This document shows, piece by piece, positions 1-5,495 of a stretch of 5,495 bases of DNA. The stretch is from positions 1 to 5,495 of the forward strand of contig JBBSJC010000540.1 of NCBI GenBank assembly GCA_038257655.1, written 5' to 3'. The notes under the pieces are model-generated. The model worked only from the letters and a program-made list of their open reading frames with translations, searched no databases and was not told where the DNA came from. Every line of letters starts with the position of its first letter. Within the stretch, counting starts at the first letter, position 1. A program made the position numbers and the translations under genes. This DNA is from DASUME01 sp038257655 (GTDB lineage Bacteria; Myxococcota_A; Polyangia; Polyangiales; DASUME01).

Positions 1-1
1 C

Positions 2-841
2 CGGGTTCGCGTCGGGCTTCGGACTGACCTGTACACGCTGATTAGAAGCAGTGACAGCGCCTCAGATAAGTGGCAGGCCGCAGTGGTGCACCACGCCTGG
101 ACAAACCATCAAACCTTTGTGCTACTTGTAAAGCGGATAGTCACGTACTTTGGCGGCGAACAGGACTACGACCGGCTCCTCGAACTCCCTCAGGGATCGC
201 TTGCCCACCTCTTGGACCCCATCCTAGAAAGGCGTTACGAGGGCAAGGGTCTGTGGAATCGGAAGCCGATGTACAACGTGATCATGTCCTTTGCGCGACG
301 CCGGCCACGAGATCTTGTAGTTCTGTTGACCCTCGCCGGCCGCTACGGCAAAGAACGACAGCATGACAAAATCGAAACAGAGGATCTAGAAGACAGCTTT
401 GCGCGGTTCTCAGAGGGGCGACTGGTTGACGTGGTCAACGAGTTCGGTCTGGAGGCGCAGGGACTCGACAGGTTTCTCATGGCTATGAAACCGGCCAAGA
501 TCGAACGTACAGCCGCTCAGAACTATTTGCTATCGACCGACGCGATGCTGAAGCGCATCAAGCAGGCTCTCGATCATGCGCCCCTCCGGTTTGCGGATGG
601 GAAGATCGCAACCCCTATGACGGTGCTCGCATTCCTGTACCGCATCGATTTCCTTCAGGCCCGCAAGACCGACAAGCACGGAGTTGTTGATCGGAAGTAT
701 TTCGATCAAAACCAGCTTCTGACGCCTGACAAGATCGACCTCGGCTATGACTGGGAGATCCACATCGCATTTCGTTGGGTCCTTCAGCCTGACGATCCAG
801 CCGATATTTTCGCGTTTGTCCCGCCGGATTCGACTGACTGA
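2..841 (+). CDS. P-loop ATPase of the Sll1717 type, C-terminal part (gene enters from left of window)
   Basis: The frame is open from the first complete codon at base 2 to the TGA at 839-841, giving 279 visible residues. The GTG at 83 is therefore an internal Val, not a start, and the true start lies left of the window. Visible features, counted from the codon at 2: a hydrophobic stretch around a conserved-looking SWTNH-like segment (WTNH near residues 33-36), then K-P-M-Y-N-V-I followed by RRRPRDL (about 99-105, bases 296-316). That last motif resembles the sensor-2 arginine region of AAA/STAND-like ATPases. The C-terminal part has LAFLYRIDFLQARKTD and WEIHIAFRWVLQP, which I associate from memory with the C-terminus of Sll1717-family P-loop ATPases. 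The Walker A and B motifs would lie upstream and cannot be seen, so ATPase activity is inferred from family resemblance only. It converges on the HNH gene at 1075-1725. Its GC content (about 55% in a sampled line) is clearly below that of the genes to the right. Confidence 0.72.
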   Translation, partial: RVRVGLRTDLYTLIRSSDSASDKWQAAVVHHAWTNHQTFVLLVKRIVTYFGGEQDYDRLLELPQGSLAHLLDPILERRYEGKGLWNRKPMYNVIMSFARRRPRDLVVLLTLAGRYGKERQHDKIETEDLEDSFARFSEGRLVDVVNEFGLEAQGLDRFLMAMKPAKIERTAAQNYLLSTDAMLKRIKQALDHAPLRFADGKIATPMTVLAFLYRIDFLQARKTDKHGVVDRKYFDQNQLLTPDKIDLGYDWEIHIAFRWVLQPDDPADIFAFVPPDSTD

Positions 842-925
842 GGCGTGCCGGCGGTAACGCGTGCTGCGGCTTACCCCTACCGTCCGGCGCATTCGCGTTC
901 AGGCGGCGGAGGGCGTTCCCAGCGG

Positions 926-977
926 TCGCGGCCAGGCCGCGAGCGCCGGGTCGCCGAGTAGCAGCGCTCCAAAGCGC
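926..977. terminator. Two GC-rich hairpins between convergent genes, possible weak bidirectional terminator
   Basis: The convergent gap 842-1074 holds a perfect odd palindrome at 926-942 (TCGCGGCC, A, GGCCGCGA), which folds as a 7-bp stem with a CAG loop. A second hairpin lies at 964-977 (GCGCT, loop CCAA, AGCGC). Neither is followed by a T-tract on either strand, so this is not a canonical intrinsic terminator. Position between two 3' ends is the main argument for a termination or mRNA-end role. Chance palindromes are common in GC-rich DNA. No other gene is apparent in 842-1074. Confidence 0.25.
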
Positions 978-1074
978 GAGAGGCGACACTCGGATCAGGA
1001 CTTAGCTTAGCTGCGACGGCGTCGTCCCCCTTAGCAGCTGTTCCACCACGATTGTTGGTGCAGGCGGAAAGCAG

Positions 1075-1725
1075 CTACGTGAGCGTTGTCCGTTGCTCGT
1101 TTAGCTTGAGGTACACGCTGGCGGCGGTGTCGAGGCGGTCGATGAGTACGTAGTCAGCGAACGCCCCAAAAGCGAGGAATGCCGGCTCCTCTTCGTAGTA
1201 GGCGGGCTCGAGCACCCGCCCCACGCCATCGTAGATAGGGAGGACCAATACCCGATGTGACATCGCGAACTCTTGGGCCATCCGCGCGTAGTCCTCGGCT
1301 GCAGTCACCAATGACGCTGCGCCACTCCGCGCCAAAATGTGCACTCCACGATGGCAATTCCGGCAGAGCGCGCGGAGGTCCTTCGGCATCTCGGCACCCA
1401 GGCGCCGATAATCCACGTGGTGCATTTGGACCGGATGGGCCCCGCAAACGATGCAGCCTTCGGCACCTGGGTGCAGTTCCTCCCGAAGCGTCTTCCATCT
1501 CGGGCTCTCGAGATATCTCTCGTACGCACCTGGTCCGTCGAACCCCAAGGCTCGCAGGCGATCCTCTCGCACCCGTCGCGGTGACGGCTCGCCGACCTGC
1601 GCAGCGCGATAACCCAACAGCCGACCGAGTTCGCGGCCCGAGACGCCGTGGAGACCTGGTACCCCACGCTCGCTCTCATGGTCCGGAACGAGGCCGCCGC
1701 GCCACGGATCGCGATAGTCCATCAC
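1075..1725 (-). CDS. HNH endonuclease
   Basis: A 216-residue protein with a clear central HNH / beta-beta-alpha-metal nuclease core. The zinc-knuckle cysteines are C91-x-x-C94 and C121-x-x-C124. The catalytic-type histidines are H102-H103 in MHHVDYRRLG, and N123 and H125 are in LCRNCH, with H129 after it. HNH nucleases cut DNA with one divalent metal. The core is preceded by YLESPRWKTLREEL (about 71-84), a segment commonly seen just before such cores. The N-terminal 70 residues, including RELGRLLGYRAAQVG (31-45), could be a small helical DNA-binding segment. The C-terminal 85 residues (131-216) match nothing I recognise. The ORF begins with GTG (1725-1723) directly followed by ATG (1722-1720); an in-frame TAG at 1732-1734 rules out a longer form. 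Neither start has a clear Shine-Dalgarno sequence. The stop is TAG at 1075-1077. Possible roles are restriction, a homing-type nuclease, or a toxin; the sequence does not decide between them. Confidence 0.85.
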   Translation of the reverse strand: MMDYRDPWRGGLVPDHESERGVPGLHGVSGRELGRLLGYRAAQVGEPSPRRVREDRLRALGFDGPGAYERYLESPRWKTLREELHPGAEGCIVCGAHPVQMHHVDYRRLGAEMPKDLRALCRNCHRGVHILARSGAASLVTAAEDYARMAQEFAMSHRVLVLPIYDGVGRVLEPAYYEEEPAFLAFGAFADYVLIDRLDTAASVYLKLNEQRTTLT

Positions 1726-1739
1726 TCGACGCTAGCGGA

Positions 1740-1776
1740 CGAGAGCATTGGAATGCGCGCGAAACGGGCGCTCTCG
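1740..1776. repeat. Short inverted repeat upstream of the first HNH gene
   Basis: Seven-base arms CGAGAGC (1740-1746) and GCTCTCG (1770-1776) face each other across 23 bp, 15 bp upstream of the GTG start of the HNH gene ending at 1075. It lies where a promoter or operator would be expected, but no convincing -35/-10 pair is visible. The right arm is part of GCGCTCTCG (1768-1776), a 9-mer that recurs at 3801-3809. The rest of the 1726-1873 gap shows no gene and no U-tract terminator for the AlbA_2 gene ending at 1874. Confidence 0.3.
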
Positions 1777-1873
1777 AAAGTGACTGATTCGTCTGCGGCT
1801 GTGCGAGGACGCCCATAGCTGCGAGCGCCGCAAGCGAAGTTCGATTGGTCAGGACGGCGGGAAGCCATCGCTG

Positions 1874-3694
1874 TCAGCCCTGCTGTGCTCGCGGCGACAC
1901 CGTTGCCACGTCGTCGTCGAGCTTCGTGAGCTTAATATACGACACGTCCGGTCCCAGCCGCGGGCTTTCGGGGGCGAAGTCGATCCAACCTTTTCTTCGA
2001 AAGCGGGTGAGCCGGTTGCGGGCAGTGAAGGTGTCGCAGTCGAGGTAGTCGCGTACGTCGGCGTTCGAGATACGTCCGTTTCGCTGGAGATGCCGAATGA
2101 GCTTCTGATCGTCGCCGTCGATCGTCTGCGTTCGGTAGCGAAGTCCGCTTCGGAGTGCCGCGAGAGGGGTTGGGCCAAGCCGGTACGAGGGGAACTGCTT
2201 CCGTGCTGTCCCCTTCGTGGGTTCAATGAGCTCCGCCACCAGCATGCGTTCCAGGACGCGCTGAGCCTCCCGCTGCGATCGCTGAAGGACACCGGCCGCG
2301 GTGGGCGCTGACACGGTACGCGTGTCGCGCAACATCGCCACAACCAGAAGCACATCGACATCCTGCCTGAGCTGTGCGGGCAACCCGCTGGCGACGTATC
2401 TGGCGAGGACCTTGTCGCCGTCACCGCCCACGAGCGTGACGCCGAAGCGCGGGCCATCCATTACCTGCGGCGGGGGCTTGCCGATCCTCGCCAACTCACG
2501 GTAAACGCGGTCGAATCCCTGACCGGCCTGTTCAGCGAGCCCGAGCCGGGCCATCTCTCGGGTAAGCAACGGGTTGCGCGCCGCGGTTTCTCGGAGGAGG
2601 CGCTCTGGATCCAGGGTCGGCAGTAGACCACCGGGGCTGGTGATCGCAAGTTCATCGGGTGAATGCAGTACTTCGACCACGCCGGTGGCTTCCCAGTCGC
2701 GATGCGCGAATGCGTTGGCAAGAAGTTCGCGCTGCGCGTCAGGTGGATAGTCGACCAACTCGATTTGTTCCGCTCCGGCGCGGATCGTCTCGGTTCGAGT
2801 CAGCAGCGCGAGGCGCCCGAGGATGTCGTCGAGCAGGAGGACGAGCGGGCGTCTGGCATCGTCCTTCCGCAGCAGGATCGTGCCTTCGCTGCCGGGAGAG
2901 GGCGCCGTGCGAAGCAGAACACCCCAGTTGGGAATGGATTGCCTGAGTGCCGATTCCGTCCCGTACAGCAACACGGCCGCCCGTGTCAGTGTCGCCGCGC
3001 TCATCAGGCCCACGTCGCGGAGGTACTGCTCGGGCTCATGCTCAGCGAGTCGAGCCAGTTCGTCTCGGCCGCGCACGCGGAGCCGCACCGCTGCCTCCTC
3101 GAGTGCGGCGCGTGAGATCCCTTGCACACCCAGCCCCGAGCTTTCCGACGTCCAGTCGTACTTCTTGCGCGCCGCGCGAAGCGCCCGCATCGTTGGCTCG
3201 TCCAACGGGACGCATGATTGGTGTTGCCGGTGCTTGAAGACGCCGTCGGCCGTGCCAACGATGTCGTCCCCTTGCGGCACCCGTACCACCAGCACCTGCG
3301 ACCCGAGGACAGTCTCCGCCGCCATATCAACGAGGAGGTGGGGACTTGTCCGTTCGTAGATCCGCTGTTTCAGCTCTTCGGGTGCCCATCTCGCCAGATC
3401 GACACCCACGACCACGGGCTCACCCGCTTTGGCGTGGTCGCGGACGCCGATGACAATCCAACCGCCGCGTGTGTTCGCGAAGCACACGCTGTCTTCGACG
3501 AGCGACTTGATGAAGCGCGTCTCGGCTTCCTTGAACGCGTGCTTTGGGATCTGCTCACGGTCGGGTACCTGCTTGAAGTCGAGCACGTTCCGTTCGACAT
3601 CGCTCGCCTCCCAGGGCCCGCGCTCGGGGAGTCGCAGCAGTAACTCGCCCAGATTGAGAGCGTCGCCAAACTCGAAGGACAACTGATCAGCCAT
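1874..3694 (-). CDS. Schlafen AlbA_2 / GHKL-like ATP-binding protein with C-terminal winged helices
   Basis: A 606-residue protein from the ATG at 3694 (611 from a GTG at 3709), of the COG2865-like architecture often labelled 'ATP-binding protein' or 'RecG-like'. Residues about 33-175 form an AlbA_2 domain: VLDFKQ near 37-42, FANTRGGWIVIGV near 72-84, and GVDL after it. The central ATP-binding region has YPPDAQRELLANAFAHRDW (E323 and N327 as the GHKL N-box-like pair, H331 and D333 in AHRDW), ITSPGGLL (about 351-358), and RNPLL then GLAEQAGQGFDRVYREL (373-402), all typical of this family. The last 160 residues look like two winged helix-turn-helix units, at about 445-495 and 528-575. Family members are thought to be nucleic-acid-binding regulators or ATPases, and some sit in defence regions; substrate and target are unknown. 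The start lies inside a long inverted repeat, so autoregulation is plausible. No Shine-Dalgarno sequence precedes either start. The stop is TGA at 1874-1876. Confidence 0.88.
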   Translation of the reverse strand: MADQLSFEFGDALNLGELLLRLPERGPWEASDVERNVLDFKQVPDREQIPKHAFKEAETRFIKSLVEDSVCFANTRGGWIVIGVRDHAKAGEPVVVGVDLARWAPEELKQRIYERTSPHLLVDMAAETVLGSQVLVVRVPQGDDIVGTADGVFKHRQHQSCVPLDEPTMRALRAARKKYDWTSESSGLGVQGISRAALEEAAVRLRVRGRDELARLAEHEPEQYLRDVGLMSAATLTRAAVLLYGTESALRQSIPNWGVLLRTAPSPGSEGTILLRKDDARRPLVLLLDDILGRLALLTRTETIRAGAEQIELVDYPPDAQRELLANAFAHRDWEATGVVEVLHSPDELAITSPGGLLPTLDPERLLRETAARNPLLTREMARLGLAEQAGQGFDRVYRELARIGKPPPQVMDGPRFGVTLVGGDGDKVLARYVASGLPAQLRQDVDVLLVVAMLRDTRTVSAPTAAGVLQRSQREAQRVLERMLVAELIEPTKGTARKQFPSYRLGPTPLAALRSGLRYRTQTIDGDDQKLIRHLQRNGRISNADVRDYLDCDTFTARNRLTRFRRKGWIDFAPESPRLGPDVSYIKLTKLDDDVATVSPRAQQG

Positions 3695-3737
3695 GTGATA
3701 CGCGAACACTGTAGCGGGTTATCACATCGCTGATCAG
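3683..3737. promoter_or_regulatory. 18-bp inverted repeat over the AlbA_2 gene start, probable operator or translation-control hairpin
   Basis: The left arm CTGATCAGCCATGTGATA (3683-3700) and right arm TATCACATCGCTGATCAG (3720-3737) are reverse complements at 17 of 18 positions, separated by 19 bp. Each arm ends in the palindrome CTGATCAG. The left arm contains the AlbA_2 ATG (3694-3692), and the single mismatch (3692 against 3728) is the G of that ATG. On the minus strand GATAAC (3723-3718) is a 4/6 match to a -10 box, which would put transcription start near the GTG at 3709; no good -35 is visible. As DNA this could bind a dimeric regulator, perhaps the winged-helix AlbA_2 protein itself. 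If transcription starts upstream, the RNA could fold and bury the ATG. The repeat is seen directly; its function is inferred. Confidence 0.7.
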
Positions 3738-3775
3738 ACAGCCTGGCCCGACCCAGGTGCACGACGGCGTTGCGC

Positions 3776-3807
3776 AGAGCGCTCCTTCTCGACGACAGCA
3801 GCGCTCT
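3776..3807. repeat. Inverted repeat downstream of the second HNH gene
   Basis: Eight-base arms AGAGCGCT (3776-3783) and AGCGCTCT (3800-3807) are perfect reverse complements across 16 bp. The hairpin lies 57 bp past the TAG of the HNH gene (minus strand) and upstream of the AlbA_2 gene. It could be a 3'-end stem-loop of the nuclease transcript, but no U-tract follows on the minus strand. Alternatively it is part of the AlbA_2 control region. The right arm lies in the 9-mer GCGCTCTCG (3801-3809), which also occurs at 1768-1776. Confidence 0.3.
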
Positions 3808-3863
3808 CGCGACACGCCAGCTCGGCGATTGCCGGTGCGGCGCGTAGCTCCGGCGCGGTGGCG

Positions 3864-4775
3864 CTATGCAGCCGCGATGACGAACCGGTCGAACCGGGTC
3901 TGCAGGCGCGTGACGTCGGGGCGCTGTTCCTCGCGCCGGGGCTGCGCGATCTCCTTGCCGTGGAAGCCTTGAAGTCCTGTGCGCAGCATCGGCCCGTCGA
4001 TCTCGCGCAGCAGGCGCGTGGCGATGTGCACGACGCCGTCGGGATCGATCCCGAGCAGGTTGCGGTCGAAGGCGAGGTGGTGGATCGCGCACAGCGCGAG
4101 ACCGTTGACGACGGCGGCGATCCCTTCGGCCTCGGCGTCGGGGACGATGTGCGCGGCCTGGATGAGCTCGCGCTCGCGCAGCGTGCAGATGGCGCAGCGG
4201 TGTCGGTATGCGCGCATGACGTCGAGCTTGAAGCGCTGCTGGTGCAGCCGGTAGCGCGCCTCGCGGGTTGCGTAGGCGCGGACATCGGGTCCCGAGATCA
4301 AGCCACCGGGCTGCATGTCCTGGACGGGCAGTCCAGGCTCGAGAACGACGATGCGCGCGGCGGGATCGTCGGCGGTCACGAACATCGGCGCGACGACGAG
4401 GTACTGGCCAGGCTCCAGCGCGCGGAAGTAGACGAGCGGGGTCTGCAGCTCGAACGCGGCCCGCAGCGCGCGGTTGTCGGCTTGATCGACCGACCCGCTG
4501 CGGTAGGCGTAGGTGAAGAGGGCGCCGCCCTGGTCGAAGGCGTCGGCATAGGGGTCCTTGAATGACGTCATCACGGTCAACGCAGCGGGACCGCGTTGAA
4601 GCTGCGAGTGGTGGATGCCTCGCTGGAAGGAGCCGAAGCTGACGCGCTCGCCGCCGAAGCGAAATCCGTCACGAAGCCGCGGCAGCGGCACCAGATCGTC
4701 GTAGGTCTGCGCAAGCTCTCGAGCACGACCGACTGCCGCCTGCCGCAATGCGAGATCTGGATCGACGGCCGGCAT
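3864..4775 (-). CDS. HNH endonuclease with N-terminal accessory domain (predicted restriction endonuclease type)
   Basis: A 303-residue two-domain protein. The C-terminal half has an HNH core of the HNH_2 (PF13391-like) kind: C194-x-x-C197 in RCAICTLRERELIQAAHIVPD, H209 in AAHI, N224 in VVNGLALC, C229, H232-H233 and D237/N239 in AFDRNLLGID. The N-terminal half (about 35-150) carries FGGERVSFGSFQRGIHHSQLQ, a DPYADAF...LFTYAYR stretch, DNRALRAAFELQTPLVYFRALEPGQYLVVAPMFV and a downstream VLEPG. This pattern is familiar from COG3440-type predicted restriction endonucleases and probably acts as the DNA-recognition module; whether it senses modified DNA is unknown. GIHH replaces what I recall as a GI-(Y/W/F)-K/R-P motif. 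The start is the ATG at 4775, the first ATG after an in-frame TGA at 4791-4793; there is no clear Shine-Dalgarno sequence. The stop is TAG at 3864-3866. It is divergent from the relaxase gene, so a role in protecting the element is an attractive inference. Confidence 0.87.
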   Translation of the reverse strand: MPAVDPDLALRQAAVGRARELAQTYDDLVPLPRLRDGFRFGGERVSFGSFQRGIHHSQLQRGPAALTVMTSFKDPYADAFDQGGALFTYAYRSGSVDQADNRALRAAFELQTPLVYFRALEPGQYLVVAPMFVTADDPAARIVVLEPGLPVQDMQPGGLISGPDVRAYATREARYRLHQQRFKLDVMRAYRHRCAICTLRERELIQAAHIVPDAEAEGIAAVVNGLALCAIHHLAFDRNLLGIDPDGVVHIATRLLREIDGPMLRTGLQGFHGKEIAQPRREEQRPDVTRLQTRFDRFVIAAA

Positions 4776-5030
4776 CGCCGCAACGATCGCTCACTGTCGC
4801 GTCTGGCGCAACGCCGCGCGTCCCGTGCTCTGCGACACCACCGCGACCGAGCCACCGACAACAGCAGCACAGACTTGCACCAGGCGGTGCGCTCTCAGCC
4901 GGGCCGGCAGCGCGTCGGTGCGTAGTCCAGCCGCCATGGCCGCGCGGTCCGTCATCACGTCGTGCAACTGGATCGGAAACCGCGAGTGGAGTCGGAGGTG
5001 CTCGATGAGCGCCTGCGGCTCGCCGAGTAG
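4776..5030. other. Divergent intergenic region between nuclease and relaxase; candidate oriT/promoter region
   Basis: This 255-bp spacer separates the minus-strand nuclease start (4775) from the relaxase ATG (5031). MobF relaxase genes often lie near their oriT, so this is a natural place for one, but I see no clear nic-like site. Structures present are a hairpin at 4877-4890 (GCACC, loop AGGC, GGTGC), a small GGCG-CAA-CGCC stem near 4805-4815, and the octamer GCGCTCTC at 4889-4896. A GGAGG at 4994-4998 stands 6 bases before an ATG at 5005, but that ATG opens a frame out of phase with the relaxase. The relaxase frame has a TAG at 4923-4925 and again at 5028-5030. No gene I would defend lies here. 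Confidence 0.35.
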
Positions 5031-5495
5031 ATGCTGTCGATCGGCAAGCTCGCCGCCGGCCCGGGCGCCGGCCGGTACTACGTCGAGCAGGTCGCGCACG
5101 GGCGCGAGGACTACTACGCCGGCGAAGGTGAGGCGCCGGGCCGGTGGGTCGGTCGCGGCGCGGGGTTGCTCGGGCTACGCGGGGACGTCACCGAGGGGAG
5201 CATCGGTTGGCTGCTTGACGGGCGCGATCCCGGGTCGGGCGCGCTGCTCCGACGTCCGCTTGCGTCCGGCGCTGTCGCCGGCTTCGACCTGACGTTTCGG
5301 GCGCCGAAGAGCGCGAGCATCCTGTTCGGCATCGCCCACCCTGCGGTGTCGAGGGAGGTCTGCGCTGCTCACGAACACGCGGTGGGGGAGGCGCTCGGCT
5401 ACTTGGACCGTCAGGCATGTCGCGCTCGGCGCGGCCATGGCGGCGCGCTGCAGGTCACCGGCGACGGCTTCGTCGCGGCAGCCTTCCGGCATCGA
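5031..5495 (+). CDS. MobF/TrwC-family conjugative relaxase, N-terminal part (runs off right edge)
   Basis: Reading from the ATG at 5031, all 155 codons to the window end are open, and an in-frame TAG (5028-5030) abuts the ATG, fixing it as the first possible ATG. The protein begins MLSIGKLAAG and has the two tyrosine pairs typical of MobF relaxases, Y16-Y17 and Y28-Y29, in the same arrangement as the Y18/Y26 nicking tyrosines of TrwC. GRWVGRGAGLLGL (37-49) and FDLTFRAPKSASILFG (85-100) are family hallmarks; D86 matches the catalytic aspartate position (D85 in TrwC). The visible end, GFVAAAFRHR (146-155), reaches the first expected metal-ligand region (H154), while the HxH metal motif and any helicase domain lie beyond the window. 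The enzyme would nick plasmid or element DNA at oriT, stay covalently bound to the 5' end, and pilot it into the recipient. Family resemblance to actinobacterial relaxases is from memory. There is no Shine-Dalgarno directly before 5031. Confidence 0.93.
   Translation, partial: MLSIGKLAAGPGAGRYYVEQVAHGREDYYAGEGEAPGRWVGRGAGLLGLRGDVTEGSIGWLLDGRDPGSGALLRRPLASGAVAGFDLTFRAPKSASILFGIAHPAVSREVCAAHEHAVGEALGYLDRQACRARRGHGGALQVTGDGFVAAAFRHR

Noticed and set aside
83..841. A complete gene starting with GTG at 83
   Set aside because: The frame is open back to base 2 and the upstream residues continue the family-like sequence, so this is an internal Val in a gene that began before the window.
1033..1076. 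Direct repeat AGCAGCT at 1033-1039 and 1070-1076, and a small stem at 1044-1060
   Set aside because: It is too short to distinguish from chance; not interpreted as an attachment site.
1257..1787. Plus-strand open frame of 176 codons opposite the first HNH gene
   Set aside because: Its composition is Arg/Pro/Ser-rich with no domain, and the opposite strand encodes a clear HNH core.
3858..4565. Long plus-strand open frame of 235 codons opposite the second HNH gene
   Set aside because: It is antisense to a well-supported HNH protein, has low-complexity Arg/Val/Gly-rich composition and shows no motif. It is a GC-rich mirror frame.
4791..4955. Minus-strand 54-codon frame with a possible membrane helix (HRLVQVCAAVVGGSVAVVSQ), just upstream of and in frame with the second HNH gene
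   Set aside because: It has no Shine-Dalgarno, no recognised family, and lies in high-GC DNA where such frames are frequent. It could be a small membrane protein but the sequence alone does not support it.
4791..5099. Minus-strand 102-codon frame overlapping the relaxase start
   Set aside because: It overlaps the well-supported relaxase N-terminus on the opposite strand and has no recognisable domain.
4825..5292. Plus-strand frame containing the ATG at 5005 with a good GGAGG
   Set aside because: It overlaps the relaxase in another frame, and its product is Arg/Ser/Cys-rich with no recognisable motif, whereas the relaxase frame has full family hallmarks.

Overview
The window suggests a high-GC bacterium, most likely an actinobacterium. 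The evidence is the GC-biased third codon positions of the right half and the style of the relaxase at the right edge, which resembles MobF relaxases of actinobacterial plasmids and integrated conjugative elements. The taxonomic call is inference. Hand counts of two sample lines give about 55% GC at 121-180 and about 78% at 5101-5160, so the left gene is compositionally unlike the right one. This fits a mosaic accessory region.

Layout. The window opens inside a plus-strand gene (2-841), the C-terminal part of what looks like a P-loop ATPase of the Sll1717 type. A 233-bp convergent gap (842-1074) holds two short hairpins. Three minus-strand genes follow: an HNH nuclease (1075-1725), a Schlafen AlbA_2 / GHKL-like ATP-binding protein with C-terminal winged helices (1874-3694, or 3709 from an upstream GTG), and a second HNH nuclease with an N-terminal accessory domain, of the predicted restriction endonuclease type (3864-4775). 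Their spacers are about 140-170 bp, so they are probably separate transcription units on one strand, not a tight operon. A 255-bp divergent spacer (4776-5030) leads to the plus-strand start of a MobF/TrwC relaxase (5031 to the window edge), cut off at its 155th residue.

How the genes may work together. The relaxase marks the locus as part of a conjugative or mobilisable element. The rest looks like cargo: two unrelated HNH nucleases around an AlbA_2 regulator/ATPase, with an Sll1717-type ATPase beyond them. This is the kind of gene mix seen in defence or inter-element conflict regions, but no single known system is completed here and the grouping is a hypothesis.

The strongest non-coding signal is an 18-bp inverted repeat (17/18 matches, 19-bp spacer, 3683-3737) that contains the AlbA_2 start codon. 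Its only mismatch is the G of the ATG. An 8-mer, GCGCTCTC, also occurs once in the upstream region of each of the three minus-strand genes. No tRNA, rRNA, CRISPR array, insertion sequence or canonical U-tract terminator was seen.
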